From an uncultured Treponema sp. (GTDB lineage: Bacteria; Spirochaetota; Spirochaetia; Treponematales; Treponemataceae), in NCBI GenBank assembly GCA_937893155.1, contig CALBGU010000064.1, positions 1 through 8,927 of the forward strand: a DNA stretch of 8,927 bases. Direction: 5' to 3'. The notes under the pieces were generated by a model, which did no database searches, was not told where the DNA came from, and saw only the letters and a program-made list of their open reading frames with translations. Numbering within the stretch: the stretch's first letter is position 1; every line of letters starts with the position of its first letter. This document shows, piece after piece, positions 1 to 5,842 of this stretch. The position numbers and the translations under genes were made by a program.

Positions 1-28
1 TATATCAATTTTAGAGAGTTCCTTTTTC

Positions 29-58
29 CAGCATACCAAAAATAACACCTCCAAAAAA
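29..58 (+). repeat. Left inverted repeat of the R-M cassette
   Basis: Read outside to inside this copy begins CAGCATA, then ten poorly conserved bases, then CACCTCCAAAAAA. Compared with the reverse complement of 1938-1967, 22 of 30 positions match without a gap: 7 outer, 13 inner and two in the middle. The identical spacing between the two conserved blocks makes chance unlikely. Confidence 0.65.
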
Positions 59-83
59 TACAAACTACGTTAGATTACTCAGC

Positions 84-215
84 TTATACCATTACAATTT
101 TTCCGTCTTTTACATCGACTTCTTTGCCACATTCACGGCAAAATATTTTTTCGCTATCCACATATTCAGAACGGATAATCTGAAATTCCCAACCGCAATT
201 TAGGCATTTTCCCAT
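84..215 (-). CDS. Small zinc-ribbon protein (43 aa), last gene of the R-M operon
   Basis: The translation starts MGKCLNCGWEF and ends DGKIVMV, 43 residues. Cysteines at 4, 7, 26 and 29 form two CxxC knuckles 18 residues apart, the second within CRECGKE, which is the layout of a minimal zinc ribbon or rubredoxin-like knuckle. The start is well supported: AGGAG lies 8 bases before the ATG, and this ribosome binding site sits in the last codons of the endonuclease gene, whose stop is only 3 bases upstream, so translation is probably coupled. There is no signal peptide or membrane segment. Its function is not recognised. Position suggests a role tied to the R-M system, for example a DNA- or protein-binding accessory, but it could equally be a passenger. 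It is too short for most gene callers to report. Confidence 0.75.
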   Translation of the reverse strand: MGKCLNCGWEFQIIRSEYVDSEKIFCRECGKEVDVKDGKIVMV

Positions 216-218
216 AAA

Positions 219-989
219 TCACACTCCTATAATTTTATAGCGACCTGATTTTACAAGACATATACTGTTGTAATCATTTGCGTCAGAAAACTCATATTGC
301 CATATATTGTACACATCGTACGCCGCGTCCCGCTCAAAAAAAACAGGGATAACTTTTTTCTTTGTAATTGCCTGCCATTGACGGTACGGATAGAACAACT
401 GTCGAATAATTGTGTTTTCAACCGCCGTGTTTTTTGCTTCGATAAGCACAATTTCGTCTTTGCCCTCATATCCCGCGTCAACTTCGGTTTGCACACTCTC
501 TGCTTCAATATGAATCCTGCCGACTTTGAATGAAAATTTCGGCGTGTATTTTCGTCCGCGAATTGTCAGCAAAAGCGTCGGGTCATTCATAAACGTGCGG
601 ATAAGCGACGACGCATACGCAAAATCTAGATGTTGCATTTCAGAATCGCCAACATCAGAACTGTCTAAATGAAAATCAAGTTTTGAATGGTATACTTGAA
701 TTTCGCTCTCAATCGGCGGAATGTCAATGTAACCTTCGCCGCGACAAATCGCATATTCGCCGTTCCGCGTCGGCAGGATAAAAAGATTGTTCTGCTGAAA
801 AATGAGCGGACGAGATTCGCGCGTATCCTGTTTGCATAAAATCCGAACTTCTTTTTCCGCTGTCTTTTTGAACTCTTGGCACGACCGTTTGATTTGTTCC
901 GCACTCAACGGGAAATACGATTTTGAAAAATCGTGTTCTAAAATGTGATAATCGTCAAAAATTTTTTGCCACGAAACACTGTTTGCCAT
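219..989 (-). CDS. Type II restriction endonuclease, PD-(D/E)XK fold
   Basis: A 256-residue protein encoded 9 bases after the methyltransferase stop. It carries a convincing PD-(D/E)XK nuclease core: SVQTEVDAGYEGKDEIVLIEAKN around residues 165-187, giving D171, E184 and K186 as the likely metal-binding and catalytic residues. A basic TIRGRKYTP segment (142-150) and RQLFYPYRQW (196-205) flank the core. The size is normal for a stand-alone homodimeric type II enzyme. The start is supported by a TAGGAG ribosome binding site 6 bases before the ATG; this site overlaps the methyltransferase stop codon, so the nuclease is probably made only after its protecting partner. The role would be cleavage of unmethylated DNA at the site that the partner modifies. 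The recognition sequence cannot be read from the protein; it is not obviously DpnII or MboI. Function is confident, specificity is not. Confidence 0.85.
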   Translation of the reverse strand: MANSVSWQKIFDDYHILEHDFSKSYFPLSAEQIKRSCQEFKKTAEKEVRILCKQDTRESRPLIFQQNNLFILPTRNGEYAICRGEGYIDIPPIESEIQVYHSKLDFHLDSSDVGDSEMQHLDFAYASSLIRTFMNDPTLLLTIRGRKYTPKFSFKVGRIHIEAESVQTEVDAGYEGKDEIVLIEAKNTAVENTIIRQLFYPYRQWQAITKKKVIPVFFERDAAYDVYNIWQYEFSDANDYNSICLVKSGRYKIIGV

Positions 990-998
990 TTTTCGCTC

Positions 999-1892
999 CT
1001 AAAACACGCTCGCGATATTTGAAATCAGAAGCTCGCTCACTTTACCGCGCTTTTTTGCGTTGGAATTTATCATTCGGGAAGCAAAAATCCGTTTTATTTC
1101 AAAACGCGCATACAAATCATCAAAAAAGGTGTCGTTTTCGTCGGCATTTTTTGGGTCAGAATTGCTCGCAAGGATTTTCGCGCCTTTTTGCGCACATTCC
1201 TCGATAAATTGCTTTAGCGCAATCTGCTCTTTGTCTGAAAATCCGCTTTCAGAATACGAAGTAAACGCGCTTGTGGCGTTGAGCGGGCGATACGGCGGGT
1301 CGATGTATACAAACGTGTCTTTGCCGATAAAATCCCTACACGCTGTATAGCCGCCCGTGCGCATTTCTACATTTTGTAACAGCGCAGAGCAAGCACGGAG
1401 GTTTTCTGCGTCGCACAAAAGCGGATTTTTTGCGCTGTTGAACGGCACATTGAAAAGCCCTTTTGCATTCACGCGATACAAGCCGTTGAAACACGTTTTG
1501 TTTAAAAAAATAAACAGCGCGGCTTTTTCAAGATTGTCAGATTCGCTTTTGTTCGTTTTCAGTTCGTTGAATCGGCTTCGGCTTTCGTAAAAAAATGCTT
1601 TGTTTTCTTCCACAGTCTGATTTCTGTAGCGGTTTTGCAGCGCGGAAAGAATCGAAATCACATCATCGCAGCGATTTTTTATCTGTCTGTATGTGTTCAT
1701 CAGTTCCGCGTTTATGTCGTTGATGAGAACGCTTTTTGGGGAAAACGTTTGCAATACATCAAACAGCACCGCGCCGCCGCCCACGAACGGTTCGCAGTAA
1801 GTTTCGATTTTCGCGGGATATTTTGCTCTGATTTCCTCAAGCAACTGCCCTTTTCCGCCCGCCCACTTTATAAACGGTTTTGCAATACTCAT
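999..1892 (-). CDS. DNA adenine N6-methyltransferase, Dam/D12 class, of a type II R-M system
   Basis: A 297-residue protein with the full set of D12-class adenine methyltransferase motifs in order: FIKWAGGKGQLL (7-18) and EPFVGGGAVLF (34-44) for AdoMet binding, NKTCFNGLYR with FNVPF (131-151), the catalytic DPPY (198-201), then RPLNATSAFTSY, and the C-terminal block NAKKRGKVSELLISN (278-292). Length equals that of Dam and M.DpnIIA. It transfers a methyl group from AdoMet to adenine N6 in duplex DNA and protects the host from the endonuclease encoded just downstream. GATC is the commonest target in this class but other sites (for example in EcoRV- and NlaIII-like systems) are also methylated by D12 enzymes, so the target is left open. 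No ribosome binding site precedes the ATG; a good extended -10 lies so close that the mRNA is probably leaderless. Confidence 0.93.
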   Translation of the reverse strand: MSIAKPFIKWAGGKGQLLEEIRAKYPAKIETYCEPFVGGGAVLFDVLQTFSPKSVLINDINAELMNTYRQIKNRCDDVISILSALQNRYRNQTVEENKAFFYESRSRFNELKTNKSESDNLEKAALFIFLNKTCFNGLYRVNAKGLFNVPFNSAKNPLLCDAENLRACSALLQNVEMRTGGYTACRDFIGKDTFVYIDPPYRPLNATSAFTSYSESGFSDKEQIALKQFIEECAQKGAKILASNSDPKNADENDTFFDDLYARFEIKRIFASRMINSNAKKRGKVSELLISNIASVF

Positions 1893-1895
1893 AAG

Positions 1896-1911
1896 TGCAA
1901 AAAATATATCA
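1896..1911 (-). promoter_or_regulatory. Extended -10 promoter of the methyltransferase, giving a near-leaderless mRNA
   Basis: On the minus strand TGATATATT (1911 to 1903) is an extended -10: TG, one base, then TATATT. A weak -35 (TAGAAA) lies 17 bases upstream. Seven bases past the -10 is an A at 1896, only 4 bases before the ATG. The sequence between -10 and ATG is T-rich and has no Shine-Dalgarno, which fits leaderless translation. The start site itself is inferred. Confidence 0.5.
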
Positions 1912-1937
1912 TTTTTGCCGTAAGATTTCTACCGCGC

Positions 1938-1967
1938 TTTTTTGGAGGTGCTTCAAAAGATATGCTG
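1938..1967 (-). repeat. Right inverted repeat of the R-M cassette
   Basis: On the plus strand this reads TTTTTTGGAGGTG, ten variable bases, then TATGCTG, the mirror image of the repeat at 29-58. It lies upstream of the methyltransferase promoter and between that gene and the neighbouring ANTAR gene. Similarity stops abruptly on both sides of the 30-bp block. Confidence 0.65.
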
Positions 1968-2028
1968 ATATTATCACTTTGTCATTGGCGTGCTTGACAC
2001 GGGAATCTGTTTTCTATGTTCATTGAAA

Positions 2029-2048
2029 CAAGGGACTTAAGTCCCTTG
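2029..2048. repeat. Perfect 20-bp palindrome, possible weak terminator
   Basis: CAAGGGACTTAAGTCCCTTG is a perfect palindrome. As RNA it would form an 8-bp stem with a short loop 35 bases after the ANTAR gene stop, followed on the minus strand only by TTTCAATG, so it is at best a weak or bidirectional terminator. The 7-mer CATTGAA occurs in the same orientation on either side (2021-2027 and 2059-2065). It might instead be an operator, a recombination site or a dispersed repeat. Confidence 0.55.
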
Positions 2049-2083
2049 CTGCCTCCTACATTGAATAAAAAGATTATCGAGGT

Positions 2084-2656
2084 TTACACGTCCGAAAAAT
2101 CTTTGATAATGCGTTCGGCGACTTTTCGCTTGGCAAGACCGCGGTCCATCGCTTCTTTTTCAAGAAAGCGGTGCGCGTCCTGCTCGCTCATTCCGCGTTT
2201 TTCCACGAGGACGAGTTTTGCGCGGTTGACAATGCGGATTTCTTCCATTTTGCTCTTGAGTTTCACGGTCTGGCTGGAAAGCATTTGGATTTTGTACTGC
2301 ACGGCAATCGCAATTTTTATCATATTGTAAAAATAGAACGGCTCGAACGGCTTGGTCATCGTCAAAACGCCGAATCCTTCCACGCGATACGAGATTTCGT
2401 CAAACAGCTCGCTCGGCGAAAGCAACACGACCGCGCTGTATTTTTCCGACACCTGAATCGCAAAATCCGTGCCGCTTGACTCTGCGCTGTCGGCAATGAT
2501 GATGTTGAACTGCCGCTCATCAACCAGCCGACGCGCTTCGTTTATGTCGTCAAGAGAAATAAGCTCGAACATCGGCGGAAGCAAAAAAGCACGGATTGCC
2601 GAAACCATTTTGCTGTCGCTTGAAACAAGCAAGACCGAATAACAATCGCCCATCAT
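2084..2656 (-). CDS. ANTAR-domain RNA-binding antiterminator with degenerate receiver (NitR-like)
   Basis: A 190-residue protein. Residues about 6-120 form a response-regulator receiver fold, 120-140 a likely coiled-coil linker, and 137-187 a typical ANTAR three-helix domain (RIVNRAKLVLVEKRGMSEQDAHRFLEKEAM, then KRKVAERIIKD). ANTAR proteins bind paired hexaloop RNA hairpins and prevent termination. The receiver keeps D56 and K102, but the usual acidic pair near the end of strand 1 is Ser12-Ser13 (VSSDS), so phosphorylation by the normal chemistry is doubtful and control may be by ligand or partner. The gene follows glnA by 9 bases; AGGA overlapping the glnA stop lies 7 bases before the first of two ATGs. 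Clostridium saccharobutylicum has a comparable glnA-nitR arrangement, where NitR is an ANTAR regulator of nitrogen genes. The likely target here is the leader before asnB. No DNA-binding domain is seen. Confidence 0.9.
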   Translation of the reverse strand: MMGDCYSVLLVSSDSKMVSAIRAFLLPPMFELISLDDINEARRLVDERQFNIIIADSAESSGTDFAIQVSEKYSAVVLLSPSELFDEISYRVEGFGVLTMTKPFEPFYFYNMIKIAIAVQYKIQMLSSQTVKLKSKMEEIRIVNRAKLVLVEKRGMSEQDAHRFLEKEAMDRGLAKRKVAERIIKDFSDV

Positions 2657-2665
2657 AAGCGCGTC

Positions 2666-3877
2666 CTAAAATGAAATGCCGCCGAGGGCTTTTTTGACGA
2701 ACTCGCTTTTTTGAGCACATTCCCGAGCCTCTTCGAGCGACTGCGGAAGCGGTTTCAAGCCGATTTTCGCCGCCGTTTTGCTGTCAAAAAGATTCACCGC
2801 CGTTTCTTCGCCCGCGCTTGCCCCGCACTTGATTCCGTCGATTGCCGCGTGAATGAGCAGAGTGAGTGCAAGATAGGGATTGCAAGAGGGGTCGGGCGAG
2901 CGCAATTCCAGACGGGTTTCGCGCTTGGTTGCGGGCAGACGGATAAGCGCAGAGCGGTTCTCTTTGCCCCACGAGATATATTTCGGCGCTTTTGCCGAAC
3001 CCAATCGCTTGTACGAATTTTCCACGGGATTCAAAAAATAGGTGATGTCTTCGATGTGGCGATAAATGCCGCCGAGGATATAAGGGAGCAGGGCTTCGGC
3101 TTTTTCGCGATTGCCGTCGCCGCCGATTAAACGGCACGACAAATTGATGTGCATACCGTTTCCCGCCTCGTCTGCAATCGGTTTGGGTGAAAAATCCGCG
3201 AAGAGCCCCTGCGCCGCCGCTTTTGTGTTTACCACCCACTTGAACGTCGACACGTTGTCGGCAGCGGTGAGCGGGTCGGAATAGCGAAAGTCGATTTCGT
3301 TTTGCCCCGGACCGTCTTCGTGGTGGCTCGCCTCGGGGGTGATGCCCATTTGCTCAAGCGTGAAGCAGATTTCGCGCCGAATATTCTCGCCGTGGTCTTC
3401 GGGCGCGATGTCCATATACGAAGCGTTGTCGAACGGGATTTTTGTGGGGAAACCTTGCTCATCAACCTTAAAAAGATAAAACTCGATTTCCGTGCCGACC
3501 ATCAATTCCACGCCGCATTCATCTTTGAGCGCCTTGCACGCATTTTGGAGCATTGTGCGGCTGTCTTTTTGGTACGGCGTACCGTCGGGATTAAAGATAT
3601 TGCAGAACATTCGCACCACTTTGCCCGTCATCGGTCTCCACGGGATAACCGCCAGCGTGGACGGGTCTGGATACAAGAACAAATCCGATTTTTCTGCGCC
3701 CTCAAATCCCTTAACCGCACTTGCGTCAAACGCGATGCCGTCGGCAAATGCGCGCTCCAGTTCGCTCGGCATTATCGACACATTCTTTTGCTTGCCAGCC
3801 ATATCAAAAAATGCCAGACGGATAAACTTAACGTCCGATTCTTTCACAAAATCCATCACTTCTTCTTTTGTGTACAT
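2666..3877 (-). CDS. glnA: Glutamine synthetase type I, short C-terminus
   Basis: ATP-dependent amidation of glutamate by ammonium to give glutamine; a cytoplasmic dodecamer in this family. The start at 3877 (MYTKEEVMDF) has GGGAG 6 bases upstream and gives 403 residues; an in-frame opening 54 codons longer would run back into asnB and is rejected. A beta-grasp N-domain covers about 15-95. Active-site blocks are all present: GTEIEFYLF (E130, E132), GPGQNEIDF (E194), GNGMHINLS (H243), NPVENSYKRL, ENRSALIRLP (R308, R313) and RLELRSPDPS. The adenylylation tyrosine region reads NLFDSK, with Phe in place of Tyr, so adenylylation control is not expected. The protein stops at KKALGGISF, where relatives continue about 40 residues through a W-rich C-terminal helix. 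The gene lies 35 bases after asnB and 9 before the ANTAR gene, all apparently one operon. Confidence 0.95.
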   Translation of the reverse strand: MYTKEEVMDFVKESDVKFIRLAFFDMAGKQKNVSIMPSELERAFADGIAFDASAVKGFEGAEKSDLFLYPDPSTLAVIPWRPMTGKVVRMFCNIFNPDGTPYQKDSRTMLQNACKALKDECGVELMVGTEIEFYLFKVDEQGFPTKIPFDNASYMDIAPEDHGENIRREICFTLEQMGITPEASHHEDGPGQNEIDFRYSDPLTAADNVSTFKWVVNTKAAAQGLFADFSPKPIADEAGNGMHINLSCRLIGGDGNREKAEALLPYILGGIYRHIEDITYFLNPVENSYKRLGSAKAPKYISWGKENRSALIRLPATKRETRLELRSPDPSCNPYLALTLLIHAAIDGIKCGASAGEETAVNLFDSKTAAKIGLKPLPQSLEEARECAQKSEFVKKALGGISF

Positions 3878-3912
3878 TCTTTTCTCCCAAAAATCTTTTT
3901 CGCCGCCGCAAG

Positions 3913-5667
3913 TTAATACGCCTTGTTGTGCACGCCGCCGATTGCCCGTCCGCTCGGCTCGTCCATATTTTTCCACGCCGCGTCCCACTCCAAAGCCTTG
4001 GCGGTAGAACACGCAACACCCGCTTCGTGCGGAACGCATTTTGCCGCGCTGTCAGACGGAAAGAGCCGTGCATAGATTTCGCGGTAATAATATTCCTCTT
4101 TTGTTTTCGGCGGATTAACGGGAAATCGGTTTTCGCGGCGCGCAAATTCGCTGTCGCTTACTTTTTCTTCGGTCATCTTTTTGAGCGTGTCAATCCAGTT
4201 GTAGCCCACGCCGTCAGAAAACTGCTCTTTTTGCCGCCAGCAGATTTCCGAAGGCAGCATATCCTCAAACGCCGCGCGCAAAATCCACTTTTCGATTCTC
4301 TGCGTACCGTCGCCCAGTTTGATACACATTTTGTCCTTGGGGTTCAAGCTCATCGCCGTGTCGATAAAATCCTTGTCCAAAAACGGCACGCGCCCTTCCA
4401 CGCCCCACGCCATCAGCGATTTATTCGCGCGAAGGCAGTCGTACAAATGCAGTTTGCTCATCTTTCGGACGAGTTCTTCGTGAAACTCGCGCGCATTCGG
4501 CGCCTTGTGAAAATACAGATAGCCACCGAAAAGCTCATCGCTGCCCTCGCCCGAAAGCACCATTTTTATCCCCATCGACTTAATCACGCGAGCAAGCAGA
4601 TACATCGGCGTTGAAGCGCGCACGGTCGTGATGTCGTAGGTTTCGATGTGATAAATCACGTCGGGGAGCGCGTCGAGAGCCTCCTGAATCGTGAAATGCA
4701 CTTCGTGGTGCACCGTGCCGATAAACTCCGCGGCTTTTTTTGCGGCGATTAAATCGGGACTGCCCTCAAGTCCAATCGCAAAAGAGTGCAAACGCGGCCA
4801 CCACGCGCTTTCTTTGCCTTCCGTTTCGATTCGTTTTGTGCTGTATTTTTGCACAATCGCCGCAATAATCGACGAATCAAGCCCGCCGCTCAACAGCACC
4901 CCGTATGGCACATCGCTCATCAACTGCGCTTTTACCGCAGACTCAAGCGACAGCCGCACTTTTTCTATCACGACAGGATTCGCCGTTTCACCGCTGTCGT
5001 CGGAGGCACGAGGGGCGTTTTTCACCGCGTCGAAGCTCTCCCACGCACGATTATACCAGCGCGTCGGCTTTTCGTCTTTTGAATACAGATAATGCGCATT
5101 CGGAAACTCTTCCACGGTCACGCATTCGCCCTCAAGCGCCTTTAACTCGCTTGCAACATAATAGCGCCCCGCTTTGTCCCAGCCTTGATACAGCGGAATC
5201 ACCCCGATTTCGTCCCGCGCAATAAAATAGGTGTCGTCCTCGCTGTCGTAGAGCGCAAAAGCAAAAATGCCCGAGAGCTTTTCTATCATTTCTGCAAAAT
5301 TTTTGCCCTGCGCCTTGTATTTTTTGTACAACGGAATGATGACCTCGCAGTCGCTCCCCGTACGGAATGCGTAAGAGGCGAATTCGGCGCGCAATGCCTT
5401 GTGATTGTAGATTTCCCCGTTTGCCGCAAGAATGATTTTTTCATCATCGCTCACCAGCGGCTGCTTGCCGGAAAGCGGGTCCACAATGCTCAGGCGCTCG
5501 TGGCTCAAAATAGCATTCTCCCCCGTGTACACGCCGCTCCAATCCGGTCCTCGATGGCGAATCTTCTTCGACATCTCCAATACGCACGAGCGCAAACTCT
5601 CTTTCAAGCCGTCCGCAATCGGCTGTCCACCCGCAGATAAATCAAACGCACCCACAAATCCGCACAT
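3913..5667 (-). CDS. asnB: Asparagine synthase (glutamine-hydrolysing), AsnB type
   Basis: Converts aspartate, glutamine and ATP to asparagine, glutamate, AMP and PPi. 584 residues, slightly longer than the 554 of E. coli AsnB. The N-terminal class II glutaminase has the exposed Cys2 nucleophile (MCGFVGAFD; the initiator Met must be removed), RHRGPDWSG (38-46), NGEIYNH (83-89) and GSDCE (104-108). The C-terminal synthetase domain has the PP-loop SGGLDSS (260-266), LSGEGSDELFGGY, EGRVPFLD, and the enterobacterial-type tail ACSTAKALEWDAAWKN to the C-terminus. The start has GGAGG 6 bases before the ATG. This ribosome binding site abuts the T-tract of a leader terminator, so expression is probably set by antitermination. 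First gene of the asnB-glnA-ANTAR operon; GlnA next door supplies its nitrogen donor. Confidence 0.97.
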   Translation of the reverse strand: MCGFVGAFDLSAGGQPIADGLKESLRSCVLEMSKKIRHRGPDWSGVYTGENAILSHERLSIVDPLSGKQPLVSDDEKIILAANGEIYNHKALRAEFASYAFRTGSDCEVIIPLYKKYKAQGKNFAEMIEKLSGIFAFALYDSEDDTYFIARDEIGVIPLYQGWDKAGRYYVASELKALEGECVTVEEFPNAHYLYSKDEKPTRWYNRAWESFDAVKNAPRASDDSGETANPVVIEKVRLSLESAVKAQLMSDVPYGVLLSGGLDSSIIAAIVQKYSTKRIETEGKESAWWPRLHSFAIGLEGSPDLIAAKKAAEFIGTVHHEVHFTIQEALDALPDVIYHIETYDITTVRASTPMYLLARVIKSMGIKMVLSGEGSDELFGGYLYFHKAPNAREFHEELVRKMSKLHLYDCLRANKSLMAWGVEGRVPFLDKDFIDTAMSLNPKDKMCIKLGDGTQRIEKWILRAAFEDMLPSEICWRQKEQFSDGVGYNWIDTLKKMTEEKVSDSEFARRENRFPVNPPKTKEEYYYREIYARLFPSDSAAKCVPHEAGVACSTAKALEWDAAWKNMDEPSGRAIGGVHNKAY

Positions 5668-5679
5668 AAGTTTCCTCCG

Positions 5680-5774
5680 AAAAAAAAGAGGTCGTAGACT
5701 TTTCTTCTTGCCGTTTCCGCTGCTCGTTACCGAAACAGAAAAAACGTGTAAGAAAAAATATCTACGACCTCTTT
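5680..5774 (-). terminator. Leader terminator (attenuator) before asnB
   Basis: On the minus strand AAAGAGGTCGTAGA (5774 to 5761) pairs perfectly with TCTACGACCTCTTT (5698 to 5685), a 14-bp stem whose 3' arm runs into eight T's (5687 to 5680), followed at once by the asnB Shine-Dalgarno GGAGG at 5678-5674. The 62 bases between the arms fold further: CUGUUUC (5738-5732) with GAAACGG (5717-5711), plus a U-rich/A-rich helix below it. The result is one long intrinsic terminator inside the asnB 5' leader, so it must be conditional. Confidence 0.8.
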
Positions 5775-5797
5775 GCCGTAATGTAGCTCAATCCTAC
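5762..5797 (-). promoter_or_regulatory. Candidate ANTAR hexaloop antiterminator RNA
   Basis: The segment 5781 to 5762 (minus) folds as UUACGGC, hexaloop AAAGAG, GUCGUAG: seven pairs, with A at loop position 1 and G at position 4, as in ANTAR target hairpins. It uses up the whole 5' arm of the downstream terminator, so the two folds exclude each other. One base upstream a second hairpin is possible (5797 to 5783): GUAG and CUAC enclosing G-AUUGAG, that is a hexaloop with A1 and G4 if one G is bulged. Together they match the dual-hexaloop layout. The first hairpin is strong, the second weak, and the second overlaps the -10 box of the candidate promoter. Confidence 0.55.
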
Positions 5798-5819
5798 TCA
5801 AAAAAAACTGCTCTGTCAA
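5791..5819 (-). promoter_or_regulatory. Sigma-70-type promoter of the asnB-glnA-ANTAR operon
   Basis: A perfect -35 TTGACA (5819 to 5814), a 17-base spacer rich in T, and -10 TAGGAT (5796 to 5791, four of six consensus bases). Start expected near A5784, giving a leader of roughly 118 bases that contains the attenuator. No other convincing promoter is seen between the flavin reductase stop and asnB. Confidence 0.6.
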
Positions 5820-5842
5820 GCCTGCATTTTTGGGAGCGCACA

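Larger units (their letters stand above)
29..1967. mobile_element. Candidate mobile restriction-modification cassette bounded by inverted repeats
   Basis: A 1.94-kb unit holding a DNA adenine methyltransferase, a restriction endonuclease and a 43-residue zinc-ribbon protein, all read leftward, is bracketed by 30-bp imperfect inverted repeats at 29-58 and 1938-1967. There is no transposase, integrase or resolvase inside, so movement would need an enzyme supplied from elsewhere. Both repeats lie outside the coding regions, the right one upstream of the methyltransferase promoter and the left one downstream of the last stop codon. I see no matching target-site duplication directly outside the repeats. 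Short AT-rich stretches (around 33-35% GC at both ends of the cassette) fit acquisition, but the neighbouring ANTAR gene is also locally AT-rich, so composition alone is weak evidence. Mobility is inferred, not shown. Confidence 0.55.

Noticed and set aside
1..52. Possible gene start on the minus strand at the left edge (GGAGG then TTG or GTG, open to the edge)
   Set aside because: Only about 13 codons are visible, and the GGAGG lies inside the left inverted repeat, which has the same bases in a non-coding place at 1938-1967. The ATG frame stops after seven codons.
1962..1997. 11-codon plus-strand frame after a GGAGG
   Set aside because: The spacing of 13 bases is too long, the peptide has no features, and the apparent ribosome binding site is part of the right inverted repeat.
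1994..1999. TTGACA on the plus strand
   Set aside because: No adequate -10 at 16-18 bases and no plus-strand gene downstream.
3878..4039. In-frame 54-codon N-terminal extension of glnA
   Set aside because: It overlaps the asnB C-terminus, has no family similarity, and the start at 3877 has a good ribosome binding site and the normal GlnA N-terminus.
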